Shown: positions 7,738 through 15,751 of the stretch, one piece after another
Layout of the letters: the number at the start of each line of letters is the position of its first letter
Numbering within the stretch: the first letter of the stretch is position 1
Assembly: GCA_036655975.1 (NCBI GenBank)
Contig: JAVVPD010000032.1
Span: 1-23,051 of the forward strand
Length of the DNA stretch: 23,051 nt
Direction of reading: 5' to 3'
From: CASQEL01 sp036655975
Lineage (GTDB): Bacteria; Desulfobacterota; Desulfovibrionia; Desulfovibrionales; Desulfovibrionaceae
Program-made: the position numbers and the translations under genes
Notes under the pieces: generated by a model
Database searches by the model: none
Seen by the model: only the letters and a program-made list of their open reading frames with translations
Told to the model about the DNA's origin: nothing

Positions 7738-8790
7738 CTAAAAAATATACGGTGCGAGGAAATTAAAAAACCAACCGATGACGGTAAACATTATCAGCAG
7801 CATCCCCAAAAAAAGTGCCAGCAATTGCCAACGCATAATCTGCTTGAGCATCATAACCTCTGGTAAAGACGCCGCCACTGCCGCCATGCAAAAAGCCAAA
7901 GTGGTGCCCACAGGAAGCCCCTTGAGCAAAAGGCTTTCCATAATAGGAATAATGCCTGTAACATTTGTGTACAAGGGAATTCCGATCAACACCGCCAAAG
8001 GTACCGACCACCATTGGCCCGCACCAAAATTTTCCGTAAACCATTCCTGTGGCACATACCCGTGCAGTGCAGCCCCCAAAGCAACCCCAACAATGACCCA
8101 CTTCCACACGCGCACAAAAATGTTTGCGGTTTCGCGTTTTGCAAAATGGTGTCTATCTGCAAAGCTCCACTGCTCTTTGCTACTGGGGCCTTGTCCCCCT
8201 GCCATAAGCGGCTTGAGGCTTAAGGTCTTCACTAAAAAAGGCTGCAACCAGCGTTCTGCCTTAAGATAGTCCATAATAATGCCGCCCACAATTCCCACCA
8301 ACAGTCCCACGCCCACATACACGAGGGTAAATTTCCAGCCCAACAATCCCCAGAGCAGCACCACCGCTACTTCATTAATGAGCGGTGAAGTAATCAAAAA
8401 AGCCATGGTAATGCCAATAGGGATGCGGGCAGTGGTAAATCCCAAAAATAACGGGATACTTGAGCACGAACAAAAGGGCGTTATGGCACCAAAGCTCGCT
8501 CCCAAAAGGTAGCCCACGCCACGCCCCTTGCCCCGCAAATAGTCGCGAAGCCGCTCTACAGGGAGTGACGCTCGTAACCATGCAATACTATAAACCATCA
8601 GCACCAACAACAGTAAAATCTTTGCCGTATCGTACAGAAAAAATTCTACAGAAGCGCCCCCCGCGCTCGTAGGAGATAAAGCAAGAATATCATAGGTAAT
8701 CCACTGTGATACGGGTACAATCATCGCATAAGCCCCCAGCCATAGCAATAAGGCCACACCAGCCATTCCGTAATAGTGTATCTTGGGCAT
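7738..8790 (-). CDS. arsP: ArsP/YraQ-family permease (DUF318), probable organoarsenical or metalloid exporter
   Basis: A 350-residue polytopic membrane protein of the COG0701/ArsP_1 family, with about eight hydrophobic segments in two groups split by a hydrophilic loop (roughly residues 200-235). The diagnostic motif TPFCSCSSIPLF is at 104-115, with Cys107 and Cys109 as the conserved pair in the membrane. A second family block is IPLYTNVTGIIP in the C-terminal half. Characterised ArsP proteins export trivalent methylated arsenicals; the substrate here is inferred. ATG at 8790 is chosen because AGGAG lies 8 bases upstream; an in-frame start at 8829 would have none. An ArsR-type gene ends 57 bases before this start on the same strand, forming a regulator-pump operon. 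The symbol rests on family plus context. Confidence 0.82.
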   Translation of the reverse strand: MPKIHYYGMAGVALLLWLGAYAMIVPVSQWITYDILALSPTSAGGASVEFFLYDTAKILLLLVLMVYSIAWLRASLPVERLRDYLRGKGRGVGYLLGASFGAITPFCSCSSIPLFLGFTTARIPIGITMAFLITSPLINEVAVVLLWGLLGWKFTLVYVGVGLLVGIVGGIIMDYLKAERWLQPFLVKTLSLKPLMAGGQGPSSKEQWSFADRHHFAKRETANIFVRVWKWVIVGVALGAALHGYVPQEWFTENFGAGQWWSVPLAVLIGIPLYTNVTGIIPIMESLLLKGLPVGTTLAFCMAAVAASLPEVMMLKQIMRWQLLALFLGMLLIMFTVIGWFFNFLAPYIF

Positions 8791-8847
8791 CACACCGTCT
8801 CCTATGTTTCTAATTGGCAAAATTGCCATATATAGCGCTAAAAAAAA

Positions 8848-9171
8848 TTACCTGCCCAACAACTTCATATCTTCCAAAAGCCGCCCCCGGATGGCATCTG
8901 CCGTGCAGCGCATGAAGGTAGACAAGCATTTTAGCTGTAGGGAATAATACACGTTCAGGCCTCTTTTGGAATCGCGCACAATGCCCGCAGCTTTTAGAAC
9001 ACCTAAATGCTTAGAAATTGTAGACATATCCGCGCCAACACGGCTTTGTAAATCGCACACACACAGTTCTTCTTGTTGCATCAGTGCCTCAACCATGAGC
9101 AAACGGCTAGGGTGCCCCAAGGCTTTAAATATTTTGGCCTGTGCCACTATAAAATCTTTATTTTGTTCCAT
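8848..9171 (-). CDS. arsR: ArsR/SmtB-family metalloregulator
   Basis: A small winged-helix repressor of 107 residues from the chosen start. The core reads KIFKALGHPSRLLMVEAL, then ELCVCDLQ, then MSTISKHLGVLKAAGIV, the recognition helix, followed by the wing (RGLNVYYSL). Cys37 and Cys39 make the CVCDL motif, the As(III)/Sb(III)-binding element of type-1 ArsR proteins; the third cysteine of E. coli ArsR is replaced by Gln, leaving a two-cysteine motif. A further Cys lies near the C-terminus. The ATG at 9171 has AAGGT 6 bases upstream. An in-frame ATG at 9219 sits inside the likely promoter, which argues against it. The gene is first in an operon with the permease, and loss of repression on metalloid binding is inferred. 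Confidence 0.88.
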   Translation of the reverse strand: MEQNKDFIVAQAKIFKALGHPSRLLMVEALMQQEELCVCDLQSRVGADMSTISKHLGVLKAAGIVRDSKRGLNVYYSLQLKCLSTFMRCTADAIRGRLLEDMKLLGR

Positions 9172-9207
9172 GATAACCTTTGGGGAGCAGAGTAATTGGT
9201 CTTTTGG

Positions 9208-9236
9208 AAAAATACCCATAGTATATTTTTTGTCAA
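9208..9236 (-). promoter_or_regulatory. Candidate arsR promoter with overlapping palindromic operator
   Basis: On the minus strand a perfect TTGACA (9236-9231) is followed after 16 bases by TATTTT (9214-9209). Between and over these lies a perfect 7-bp inverted repeat, AAAAATA at 9208-9214 and TATTTTT at 9224-9230, with a 9-base centre. An operator overlapping the promoter fits autorepression by the ArsR protein encoded 37 bases downstream. The -10 is only a moderate match. Confidence 0.5.
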
Positions 9237-9409
9237 CCCGCCGGCAGGCTCTTCTGCTTACAGCTAAAAATCTCTACGAGAAGCGTACTGGGCAAGAATT
9301 TTAATACCTTATGGAGAGTGCTCCCCTCACATGGGGCAGGCTATAGCTTGACACAGCCCCTCGTTATGCCTAGGTATGGCGTGATACATTACTAAATGAC
9401 CCTGAAAGC

Positions 9410-9440
9410 ATGCAAAAATGCGCGCAAAACCTTTTTGCAT
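9410..9440 (+). promoter_or_regulatory. Inverted repeat in the leader of the 9464 gene
   Basis: ATGCAAAAA (9410-9418) is followed 13 bases later by its exact complement TTTTTGCAT (9432-9440). The repeat ends 9 bases before the AAGGAG SD, so in RNA it would form a hairpin next to the ribosome site; as DNA it could be an operator. A TTGACA further upstream (9348-9353) lacks a good -10. The rest of 9237-9409 shows nothing I can assign. Confidence 0.4.
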
Positions 9441-9463
9441 CCATCCCCCAAGGAGCAATACAC

Positions 9464-9793
9464 ATGGCTTATGATATCCGTCTGGTCAAACTTGTCACCG
9501 GCGAACTTGCTATGGGCAAGTATGATGCGGAAAAAGATACCCTCAACGACGTTGCCATCCTGCAAACGGTGCCCCAGCAACAGGGTGTACAAATGATGCT
9601 GCTGCCGTATGGCTATCCCTTTGAGCCGGAATTCTGCGGCTCCATCAGCGGCTCCTTCTTTTTGTACCGCTACAGCACCGCCCCTGAAGAATTACAGAAC
9701 AAATACATTGAAGCTAGCACCAATCTTACCATGTCTGGTGGGCTTGGCAAATTGCAGTTCGGTGCCAATCCCCCCAGTGGTCTGATTAAGTAA
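9464..9793 (+). CDS. Small conserved-looking protein, possible Sm-like barrel
   Basis: A 109-residue soluble protein with no signal peptide or membrane segment. I do not recognise a named family with confidence. The N-terminus, IRLVKLVTGELAMGKYD, has the pattern of LSm-like small beta-barrels (a strand, then TGE, then a strand with a conserved Gly), and the alternating hydrophobic pattern continues through VAILQTVP and VQMMLLPYGYPF. The C-terminal third is rich in Gly, Ser and Asn. The ATG at 9464 is fixed by AAGGAG 8 bases upstream; an in-frame ATG at 9410 lies inside the inverted repeat and is unlikely. It appears monocistronic and separated from the next gene by a hairpin. An RNA-related role is only a guess from the fold resemblance. 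Confidence 0.75.
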   Translation: MAYDIRLVKLVTGELAMGKYDAEKDTLNDVAILQTVPQQQGVQMMLLPYGYPFEPEFCGSISGSFFLYRYSTAPEELQNKYIEASTNLTMSGGLGKLQFGANPPSGLIK

Positions 9794-9815
9794 TTTCGTC
9801 TTTTATCCTTTCGGT

Positions 9816-9845
9816 GCCGTGGTTTTTTCCTCAAAAGGCCACGGC
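9816..9845 (+). terminator. Hairpin between the 9464 gene and the radical-SAM gene
   Basis: GCCGTGG (9816-9822) pairs with CCACGGC (9839-9845); the 16-base loop holds a T tract and an A tract that could extend the stem. It lies 22 bases after the stop of the small gene and ends 29 bases before the next start. No T run follows the stem, so it may be a weak terminator or a leader structure of the next gene. Confidence 0.4.
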
Positions 9846-9874
9846 CCGTAACTTTTCTTGCCCCAAGGATACTC

Positions 9875-12476
9875 ATGCGCCATTTGCTGCCCCTTATGCC
9901 CAAGCCAAGCCGTTATACGGGTATTGAAGAAGGGGCTGTGCACAAACAGCTCCACAATTTGGAACTGCACTGTGCCTTGGCTTTCCCAGACACCTACGAA
10001 GTGGGCATGTCCTACTTGGGGCAAAAAATTCTGTATGATATCATGAACGCCAACCCCCTGTGGTGGGCAGAGCGGGTCATGGCCCCTTGCCGTGAGGCGG
10101 CTGCGGTGCTGCGCGAACACCAGCAGCCCTTGTGTACCCTAGAATCCGACACCCCCCTCGCGCACGTGCACTGCCTTGGTTTTTCCGTCACCCACGAATT
10201 GTGCTATACTAATATTTTATATATGCTTGATTTAGCAGGTATTCCCCTGTACAGTAGCCAACGCAGCGCCGACGGTGACAGTCTTTTGGCATGGCCCATT
10301 GTCATGGCGGGCGGTGGAGCCACCCTCAGCGCCGAGCCGCTGGCCCCGTTCATGGATCTTATGGTGCTGGGCGAAGGCGAAGAATCCATGCCGGACATCG
10401 CCCGCCTGCTGGTCAAAGCCCGTGCTGCGGGCTGGCCCCGCAGCCAATTTTTGCACGAAGCCCGCCATATTGCTGGGGTATATGTACCTTCACTGTTTGC
10501 CGCTCAAGCCAATGGCAGCGTAAGCCCTCTGCTGGACGACTATCCTCAAGCCATGCGCCGCGTGGTATCCAACCTAGACGCCGCCGACTATCCCGTGCAA
10601 CAGGTCGTCCCCATCGGGGCGGTGCACAATCGCTTGTCTCTCGAAATTGCCCGTGGCTGTACGCGCGGCTGCCGTTTTTGCCATGCGGGTATGGTTTACC
10701 GACCGGTGCGCGAACGCTCCTTGGGCAGCCTGCACGGTCTGCTGGAAGAATGCCTTGCCCATACAGGTTTTGATGAAGTGTCCTTCTTGTCTCTGAGCAC
10801 CGGCGATTTTTCGGCCTTAAAAACCCTGTTCACCAGCACCATGGACCGCTGCTCACGCGAACAAATTTCGGTTTCTCTGCCCTCGCTGCGGGTGGGTTCC
10901 ATCGACGACAGTATTATGGAACGCATGTCCACCATCCGGCGTACGGGGGCTACTTTAGCACCAGAGGCGGGTAGCCAGCGCCTGCGCGATGTCATCAATA
11001 AAGGCATCACCGAAGATGAGTTGNNNNNNNNNNCACGTCCAAAAATTACTGCAACACGGCTGGCAGCAGGTCAAACTCTACTTCATGATCGGCCTGCCCA
11101 CCGAAACCCAAGCCGACCTTGACGCCATTGTCGCTATGTGCGTCAAAGTGCGCGACGCAGCGGGACGCGGTGGGCCGCGCCTGCAGGTGACAGCCGCCAT
11201 TTCGCCCTTTGTACCCAAGCCCTTCACCCCTTTCCAGTGGGAAGAACAGATCAGCCTTGACGAAATCACCCGCCGCATCAACTATTTACGTACCGCCTTC
11301 AAGAGCGTCAAGGGTATGAAAATGCGCTGGCACGAACCAGCCATGAGCCACCTTGAGGGTATTTTATCCCGCGCAGACCGCAACTTGGCCCCCGTCATCG
11401 AAAGCGCCTACCGTAAAGGCGCCATCTTTTGCAGTTGGATGGAAGGCTTCAGCCTCGCGCCTTGGTTGGAAGCGATGGACGAGCACGGCCTGAGTGTGGA
11501 TGCTTACACAGGGCAGCGCACCGTGGGCGCGCCCCTGCCTTGGGATCACCTGAACGCGGGCATTGACCCCCATTTTTTGCGACGCGAACGTGAGCGCGCC
11601 TTAAAGGAAAAAATTACCGCCGATTGTCGCTATCATGCCTGCCGCCAATGCGGCGCCTGTGACACCAAGGGGCGGCCCTCACGCCTTCCCCGCGTCAAAT
11701 TTGAAGACACTTTCAGCACCCGTCTCAACTTTGCCCAGCGCGACCAAGAAGCCCACCAGCCCAAGCGCGACGAGCAAGGCCGCATTGTCTGCCCGGTAAA
11801 ATCTGCCGCACCGCCGCAGATTGCCCCGGAATTGGGCATCAAGGCCGTACAATTTCGGGTGTGGCATACCAAGGAAGACGGCGCAGCCTTTTTAAGCCAA
11901 TTGGAATTGCAGGCGGTGCTCGAGCGGGCCTTACGCCGCGCCGCCCTGCCCATGAGTTTTTCACAAGGTTTTCATCCCCTGCCGCTGATGTCCTTCGGGC
12001 GGGCTTTGCCTGTGGGGGTGGTCAGTCAGGCAGAATGGTTTGCCATTACCCTACGCCAGCCCCTGTCTGCCGAGCAAGTGCAAGAGCGCCTCAGCCCGCA
12101 TTTACCCAAGGGCATGCGGCTGTTGCGCGTGGATTTTGTCAACACCGCCGGGCGCACCGCTCAAGCCAAGCGAGAACATTTCACGGTGTGCCACATCGGC
12201 GCGCCCGAAGAACAAGCGCGCTTTGCCGCCCAATGGCAGCACTTTGCCACCCTTGACACCTGGGTGTGGACACGCGAAACCAAAAAAGGCGAACGCAGTA
12301 CCGATGTGCGGGCCCTGCTCGCGCACATAGACATCCACACCGATCATAGCGTAGACTTTATTGCTAACTGGGATGCGGGCTATCTTTCCCCACAGGCCAT
12401 CGTACTGGCGGTGACAGGACAAGACCAATTGCCCTATCTGCGCCTCGTAAAAACGGCTCAGGATTTTGCGGACTAA
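9875..12476 (+). CDS. B12-binding-like radical SAM protein fused to a DUF2344 domain, interrupted by an assembly gap
   Basis: One long gene, read as two frames because of the 10-N run at 11024-11033. The first part matches the TIGR03960 type: a B12-binding-like N-terminal domain (PDTYEVGMSYLG, GGGATLSAEPLAPFMD, LGEGEESMPDI) and a radical-SAM core with Cys262, Cys266 and Cys269 (RGCTRGCRFCHAG). After the gap the core resumes with KLYFMIGLPTET. A cysteine cluster (CRYHACRQCGAC, 11625-11660) precedes the C-terminal DUF2344 domain (TIGR03936), starting near 11850 with FLSQLELQ and SFSQGFHPLPLMSFG. The reaction is not established for this family, and I make no substrate claim. The start ATG has AAGGA about 5 bases upstream. 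It leads a unit with two small genes, miaB and a DUF151 gene. Family assignment is firm. Confidence 0.9.
11024..11033. other. Assembly gap (10 N)
   Basis: Ten undetermined bases inside the radical-SAM core. The upstream frame ends in a complete TTG codon at 11021-11023, and the downstream frame resumes with a complete CAC codon at 11034. Ten is not a multiple of three, so the run is a placeholder rather than a measured length. Confidence 0.98.
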
Positions 12477-12493
12477 CACCGGCGGATGCAGCC

Positions 12494-12730
12494 ATGACAC
12501 GCAACGAATATAATTCCGTAGCCATCAGCATTGATCCCTTGCGGGACGATCTGGCCCTACCCATTCGTGACACGGACATGCTCAAAAACATTGTCCTGCT
12601 CATAGGGGATTCTATCCGCAGCACCCAAGAAAGCCTGAACACTGACGCCATATTTTTAGCGCGATCCTACACTTCCCCCTTGGTGACCCCCGAAATCACC
12701 ACTGGGGTCATTACCAATGGCTTTGGTTAA
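12494..12730 (+). CDS. Small hypothetical protein
   Basis: A 78-residue open frame starting 17 bases after the radical-SAM gene, with a GGATG sequence as a possible weak SD. Its codons are like those of the neighbours (many GCC, ACC, ATC and CTG-type codons), which supports real coding. The protein is acidic in its first half (IDPLRDDLALPIRDTDML) and more hydrophobic later, without a membrane segment, signal peptide or cysteine. I recognise no family. Being inside a tightly packed unit between a radical-SAM gene and miaB, it is probably co-transcribed with them. Confidence 0.6.
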   Translation: MTRNEYNSVAISIDPLRDDLALPIRDTDMLKNIVLLIGDSIRSTQESLNTDAIFLARSYTSPLVTPEITTGVITNGFG

Positions 12731-12766
12731 ACACCACCCGACTGTCCGAACATCTATGGAGTATAT

Positions 12767-13147
12767 ATGAGCCAAGATCCCCTCTTTCCCCACAAGATTC
12801 GTTATGAATATGCGGTTGACCCGCAGTCACGCCTACAATTGACCCACGGCGTGTGGGGCGGCATTAATCCCCAAGGCGAAATTGAAATGAATTTCTACCT
12901 TGAAAGTGACAAGCTTCCCGCTTTTTCTGAACGCTTGGTAGCCCCAGACGGCACCCTCGGGCACGAAATACTTCCGGCAGACGACGATTTGCGCGTTATC
13001 ACCCGCCACGTCCATTCCAAAATTGTATTCAATTACCACACGGCTCGGGCCATGATGGAATGGCTGGAAGAAAAAATAGACCTGCTCGAAACAGAAGAAG
13101 GCAGCAACCCCCTCCTGTATGAGGGTGATTCGAGTCTGGAACAATAA
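12767..13147 (+). CDS. Small conserved-looking protein of unknown function, coupled to miaB
   Basis: A 126-residue soluble acidic protein. The core HGVWGGINPQGEIEMNFYLESDKLP (residues 27-51) has an alternating beta pattern, followed by another strand region (LRVITRHVHSKIVFNY) and a helix (TARAMMEWLEEKIDLLETEE) before an acidic tail. I cannot name the family. The ATG has GGAG 5 bases upstream. Its stop codon shares a base with the miaB start (TAATG at 13145-13149), a classic sign of translational coupling, so its product is likely made together with MiaB. No catalytic motif or cysteine is visible. Confidence 0.8.
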   Translation: MSQDPLFPHKIRYEYAVDPQSRLQLTHGVWGGINPQGEIEMNFYLESDKLPAFSERLVAPDGTLGHEILPADDDLRVITRHVHSKIVFNYHTARAMMEWLEEKIDLLETEEGSNPLLYEGDSSLEQ

Positions 13148-14505
13148 TGCACGATTCCTTCCACATTATGACTTTCGGCTGCCAGATGAATGTGAACGAT
13201 TCTGACTGGCTGGCCCGTTCCCTACGCCAACGCGGCCTGCAAGACGCCCCGCTGGAAGAGGCGGGAGTGATTATTTTAAATACCTGCTCTGTACGTGATA
13301 AGCCCGAGCAGAAGGTTTACAATGCGCTGGCCCGTATTCGCCACGCCACACGGCATACCCCGCAGTGCTTTGTAGTCGTTGCCGGCTGTGTGGCCCAACA
13401 AATCGGCACGGCATTGTTTACACGCTTTCCGCAGGTACGGCTGGTGGTGGGCGGTGACGGCATAGCCGCAGCCCCCGACGCTATCCTCCGCCTGTGCGCG
13501 GCCCCAGCCCTCACCCTTTCGCTGGTGGATTTTTCCCAAACATATCCCGAACGCGATACCGCCTTAACGCCCGCCGCTCTGGGGAAAACACAAATGCCCC
13601 CCGTGGCCTACGTCAATATCATGCAGGGTTGCGACAATTATTGTGCCTATTGCATCGTGCCCTATACCCGTGGACGGCAAAAATCGCGCTCGACGGCGGC
13701 GGTGCTGCAGGAATGCCGCAGTCTGCTCGGCGCGGGCGCAAAAGAAATCACGCTCCTCGGGCAAAATGTCAACGCCTTTGGGCAGGACGATCAAGGCGAT
13801 GGAACCACCTTTGCGGCCCTGCTGCATCAGGTGGCGGGTCTGGAAGGGCTCAAGCGTCTGCGCTTTGTCACCCCTCATCCCAAGGACTTTTCCCCCGAGG
13901 TAGTTCGTGCCTTTGGGGAACTGCCCGTCTTATGCCCGCGCGTGCACTTGCCCCTGCAAGCGGGTTCGGACGCCGTGCTGGCCCGCATGGGACGCCGCTA
14001 TGACAGCGCGCGCTTTTTAGCCCTGGTTGCGGCTTTGCGAGCCGTGCGCCCCGACATGGCCTTGTCCAGCGATATTATTGTGGGCTTTCCCGGTGAAAGC
14101 GAAGACGATTTTACACAAACCTGCCGCATGCTGGAACAAGTGCCCTTCATGGCCTCCTATTCTTTTTGCTATTCAGACCGGCCCGGCACCAAGGCCGAAA
14201 TGCTGCCCGACAAAATCCCCCCAAACGTGAAACTTGAACGACTGGCCCGCCTGCAAGCCGTGCAAGAGCGCCTCGGGCAGGCTTGGCTAAACGCCCGCGT
14301 AGGTGACACCACCACCGTACTTATTGAAGGCGCCAGCCGCAGGGCCGCACCCAGCACACAGGGCGCCAGTTGGCAGGGGCACGATCCCTACGGAGCCACC
14401 GTGCACCTTACCCTGCCCGAAGGCCAGGGAGCCATAGGGCAATTACGGACTGGTAAAATTATCACCGCCAAAAAACATTCGCTGGTAGCGCAAGCCGTGT
14501 CCTAA
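13147..14505 (+). CDS. miaB: tRNA-2-methylthio-N6-dimethylallyladenosine synthase MiaB
   Basis: A radical-SAM methylthiotransferase that adds a methylthio group to i6A37 in tRNAs reading UNN codons. All three domains are present in 452 residues. The N-terminal UPF0004 domain has auxiliary-cluster ligands Cys12 (FGCQMN), Cys47 (NTCSVRDK) and Cys81 (AGCVAQQ). The radical-SAM core has Cys162, Cys166 and Cys169 (MQGCDNYCAYCIVPYTRG). A C-terminal TRAM domain runs from about 385. The TCSVRDK and VPYTRGR forms fit MiaB better than RimO or MtaB. The start overlaps the preceding stop by one base, and a DUF151 gene follows after 24 bases. MiaA, which makes the substrate, is not in the window. Confidence 0.95.
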   Translation: MHDSFHIMTFGCQMNVNDSDWLARSLRQRGLQDAPLEEAGVIILNTCSVRDKPEQKVYNALARIRHATRHTPQCFVVVAGCVAQQIGTALFTRFPQVRLVVGGDGIAAAPDAILRLCAAPALTLSLVDFSQTYPERDTALTPAALGKTQMPPVAYVNIMQGCDNYCAYCIVPYTRGRQKSRSTAAVLQECRSLLGAGAKEITLLGQNVNAFGQDDQGDGTTFAALLHQVAGLEGLKRLRFVTPHPKDFSPEVVRAFGELPVLCPRVHLPLQAGSDAVLARMGRRYDSARFLALVAALRAVRPDMALSSDIIVGFPGESEDDFTQTCRMLEQVPFMASYSFCYSDRPGTKAEMLPDKIPPNVKLERLARLQAVQERLGQAWLNARVGDTTTVLIEGASRRAAPSTQGASWQGHDPYGATVHLTLPEGQGAIGQLRTGKIITAKKHSLVAQAVS

Positions 14506-14529
14506 CACCCCTACGGCAAGGAAAACACC

Positions 14530-15132
14530 ATGATAGCCATGCATGTGATCGGCCTGAGTATTGACGAAAACAACCAAAGCCCCATGGTGGTCTTGCGGGA
14601 TGATTCGGGCCAACACCTCCTCTCCGTCTGGCTGGGTTCGCTGGAAGCCATTGCCATCGGCCTTGGTATCAGCGGTACCACCTTACCCCGCCCCCTCACC
14701 CACGATTTATTGCTGAATGTTCTGCAATCGTGCGGTGCGTCCCTGTCTTCTGTCGCCATCACCCACGCCCACGAAGGCGTTTACTACGCCCACCTGTCTT
14801 TGCGACACGGCACGCACGATATGGAGCTGGATTGCCGTCCCTCCGATGCCATCACTTTAGCCGTGCGTCTGGGGGTTCCCATTTATGTCAGTGATACTTT
14901 ACTGCAAAAAAATGGGCACAAACATCCGAATAATGCCAAGGAACAGAGCCAATTATTACAATCTTCCGTCGAAATCGCGGCCTATGTCCGCCAGCAGGGC
15001 CTCCAACGCTTACGCACCGCGTTCCCGCAGCCTTCCGGCTCGAAACAGGATACGCTGATCCATGACGCAGATGAGCAGCGCACCGCCGATTTATTACGCA
15101 CCCTTGAGCCAGAATCTCGGCGTAAAATGTAA
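14530..15132 (+). CDS. DUF151 bifunctional nuclease-family protein
   Basis: A 200-residue protein. The first ~135 residues are a DUF151/BFN domain: a SPMVVLRDDSGQHLLSVWLG block (residues 17-36), EAIAIGL, and the signature LDCRPSDAITLAVRLGVPIYVSD around 100-122. Plant and bacterial members have been reported to cut DNA and RNA, but the physiological role in bacteria is unclear. The C-terminal ~65 residues are polar and charged with no recognised domain. The ATG has AAGGAA 6 bases upstream and lies 24 bases after miaB, so it probably ends this transcription unit. No clear intrinsic terminator follows; the gap to 15326 holds promoter-like repeats. Confidence 0.9.
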   Translation: MIAMHVIGLSIDENNQSPMVVLRDDSGQHLLSVWLGSLEAIAIGLGISGTTLPRPLTHDLLLNVLQSCGASLSSVAITHAHEGVYYAHLSLRHGTHDMELDCRPSDAITLAVRLGVPIYVSDTLLQKNGHKHPNNAKEQSQLLQSSVEIAAYVRQQGLQRLRTAFPQPSGSKQDTLIHDADEQRTADLLRTLEPESRRKM

Positions 15133-15201
15133 CTTTTTCCCAGCGCGCCTTCTCCCCCTCCATAAAAATTCTAGACTTTATTTAGCTCATAACTACCCAA
15201 T

Positions 15202-15248
15202 TTTACATAAATAAACAACAACCTGTTTATTAATACCGCAGTATGCGG
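15202..15248 (+). promoter_or_regulatory. Candidate promoter with two perfect palindromes before the zinc-ribbon gene
   Basis: TTTACA (15202-15207) and TTTATT (15226-15231) are a possible -35/-10 pair with 18-base spacing. Over them lies the perfect inverted repeat AATAAACA (15210-15217) / TGTTTATT (15224-15231). Right after it comes CCGCA (15236-15240) / TGCGG (15244-15248). A longer-range pair, CATAACTA (15188-15195) and TAGTTATG (15273-15280), brackets both. The arrangement suggests a regulated promoter; no regulator can be named. Confidence 0.45.
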
Positions 15249-15325
15249 CCTAAAGAATTTTCCGCACAAACCGATAGTTATGGGCAGAAGCAAGGTACAT
15301 TTCTGTTCAACGGGAGCGCGGAATC

Positions 15326-15742
15326 ATGCTTGATTATTATAGTTTTAAAGAAATCAACGACCTGTTCGCCCACGGGCATGCCGCGCAAGGGCGCCAGCTG
15401 CTGATGGAATTACAATCGCGCTATATTGCCATGCGTGACGAAATGGAAACCATGAAGCAACAAGTACAGGAATTTGAAGATATTCTCTATTTATCAAAAA
15501 ATCTTGTCCGAGTGGGCGATTTTTACTGGCTCAAAATTGGCAGTACCCGTCAAGGCCCTTTCTGTCCTGACTGCTACCAACGTGACGGCGCGCTTACCCG
15601 GCTGGAATGCCATAAAGACCTCATGTGCTGCCCCTATTGTGGCAGCAGCTACCAGCGCCCTCCCCTAAAATCCACAGAAACAGCGGGCAAGCCTGCGGAC
15701 ACGGCCCCCCGCTCTTCTCGAATCATCCAATTTGCGCGGTAA
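15326..15742 (+). CDS. Coiled-coil protein with a C-terminal zinc ribbon
   Basis: A 138-residue soluble protein I cannot assign to a named gene. Residues 18-60 are predicted helical and probably coiled-coil (LMELQSRYIAMRDEMETMKQQ). A four-cysteine zinc ribbon follows: Cys80 and Cys83 (FCPDC), then Cys102 and Cys105 (CPYC), with extra Cys95 and Cys101. The 30-residue tail is polar. Zinc ribbons of this kind often mediate nucleic-acid or protein contacts, but the sequence does not say which. GGGAG lies 9 bases before the ATG. The gene has its own likely promoter with palindromes, and the TPR protein gene follows on the same strand. Confidence 0.78.
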   Translation: MLDYYSFKEINDLFAHGHAAQGRQLLMELQSRYIAMRDEMETMKQQVQEFEDILYLSKNLVRVGDFYWLKIGSTRQGPFCPDCYQRDGALTRLECHKDLMCCPYCGSSYQRPPLKSTETAGKPADTAPRSSRIIQFAR

Positions 15743-15751
15743 TGAGCTATG

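Noticed and set aside
9348..9377. TTGACA as a promoter for the 9464 gene
   Set aside because: No acceptable -10 hexamer lies 16-18 bases downstream, so I did not list it.
10275..10773. Overlapping open frames inside the radical-SAM gene
   Set aside because: They lie within a gene with strong family matches and show no domain of their own; shadows of GC-rich coding sequence.
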